From assembly GCA_900771365.1 (NCBI GenBank), contig CAAGNU010000044.1, forward strand, positions 1 through 31,550: DNA of 31,550 bases. The letters run 5' to 3'. Each line of letters starts with the position of its first letter. Positions within the stretch are counted from its first letter, which is position 1. The notes beneath the pieces were generated by a model that ran no database searches, was not told where the DNA came from, and saw only the letters and a list, made by a program, of their open reading frames with translations. Shown here piece after piece: positions 31,364-31,550 of this stretch. Position numbers and translations under genes: made by a program. This stretch comes from Bacteroidales bacterium. Lineage in GTDB: Bacteria > Bacteroidota > Bacteroidia > Bacteroidales > P3.

Positions 31364-31371
31364 CAAAAATA
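31364..31371 (-). promoter_or_regulatory. -7 box for the peptidase gene
   Basis: On the minus strand TATTTTTG (TAnnTTTG), about 60 bases before the ATG. No clear -33 box is seen. Bases 31380-31550 are AT-rich, with no gene that I can support. Confidence 0.6.
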
Positions 31372-31550
31372 CGAAAAAAATCTGATAATAAATATAGGCA
31401 ACTTCTATAAATTCAAAAAAATTAATGATAATAAGTTTTTTTCACATGAATTTCCATGAATTATTCACGAATTTTTTCATGCGAAGAATGCCTGTGGCAT
31501 CCTGAGTAAGTCCGCATAGCACGATAATTTATGGCAACTTCTAAAATTGA

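Overview
The window reads as a chromosomal segment of an anaerobic, fermentative member of the Bacteroidales (Bacteroidota). The main signs are promoters of the Bacteroidota type (-33 TTTG, about 19-20 bases, -7 TAnnTTTG), near-absent Shine-Dalgarno sequences, several lipoproteins with short lipoboxes, and typical Bacteroidales gene types. I cannot place it below order from sequence alone.

Layout. Bases 1-190 are the end of a 41-bp hairpin tandem array. From 0.4 to 4.1 kb, on the minus strand, lie an ALDH3-type aldehyde dehydrogenase, an iron-containing alcohol dehydrogenase and a lipoprotein. From 4.4 to 10.4 kb is a redox and fermentation block: a single-chain NfnA-NfnB fusion (plus), HydG with a TM1266-type regulator (minus), and crotonase plus 3-hydroxybutyryl-CoA dehydrogenase (plus). 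Together these fit NAD(P)H/ferredoxin balancing, [FeFe]-hydrogenase maturation and C4 acyl-CoA chemistry. From 10.5 to 18.5 kb come a secreted protein, ilvE with a CAT-anticodon tRNA just upstream, an XRE regulator beside an AT-rich region full of TTAC-n4-GTAA sites, a 38-residue lipoprotein, the fused formiminotransferase-cyclodeaminase of histidine degradation, and another lipoprotein.

From 19.0 to 27.1 kb is a compact five-gene minus-strand operon of visibly lower GC content. In transcription order it encodes a type III-like adenine methyltransferase (Mod), a DEAD-type helicase with a PD-(D/E)xK nuclease (Res), a 73-residue protein, a DndD-like SMC/Rad50-family ATPase, and a HerA/FtsK-like ATPase with a possible DndE-like N-terminus. 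I see no sulfur-incorporation genes. It looks like a defence system joining type III restriction-modification to Dnd-like ATPase modules, and it is the most interesting feature here. Its leader carries a large nested inverted repeat, and upstream lies about 0.7 kb of diverged TCGA-rich repeats.

From 28.4 to 29.1 kb is a two-gene unit, a 62-residue protein and a TacT/AtaT-like GNAT acetyltransferase, which may be a toxin-antitoxin pair. An M13-family metallopeptidase lipoprotein (29.3-31.3 kb, minus) closes the window.

A second theme is a dispersed self-complementary element: a GC-rich core near TGACGGCnnsCGCCC flanked by AT-rich arms made of short degenerate tandem units. Three copies lie between genes. 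A related arm sequence appears translated in frame inside the Nfn fusion, as a linker between its fourth cysteine group and the FAD-binding motif.
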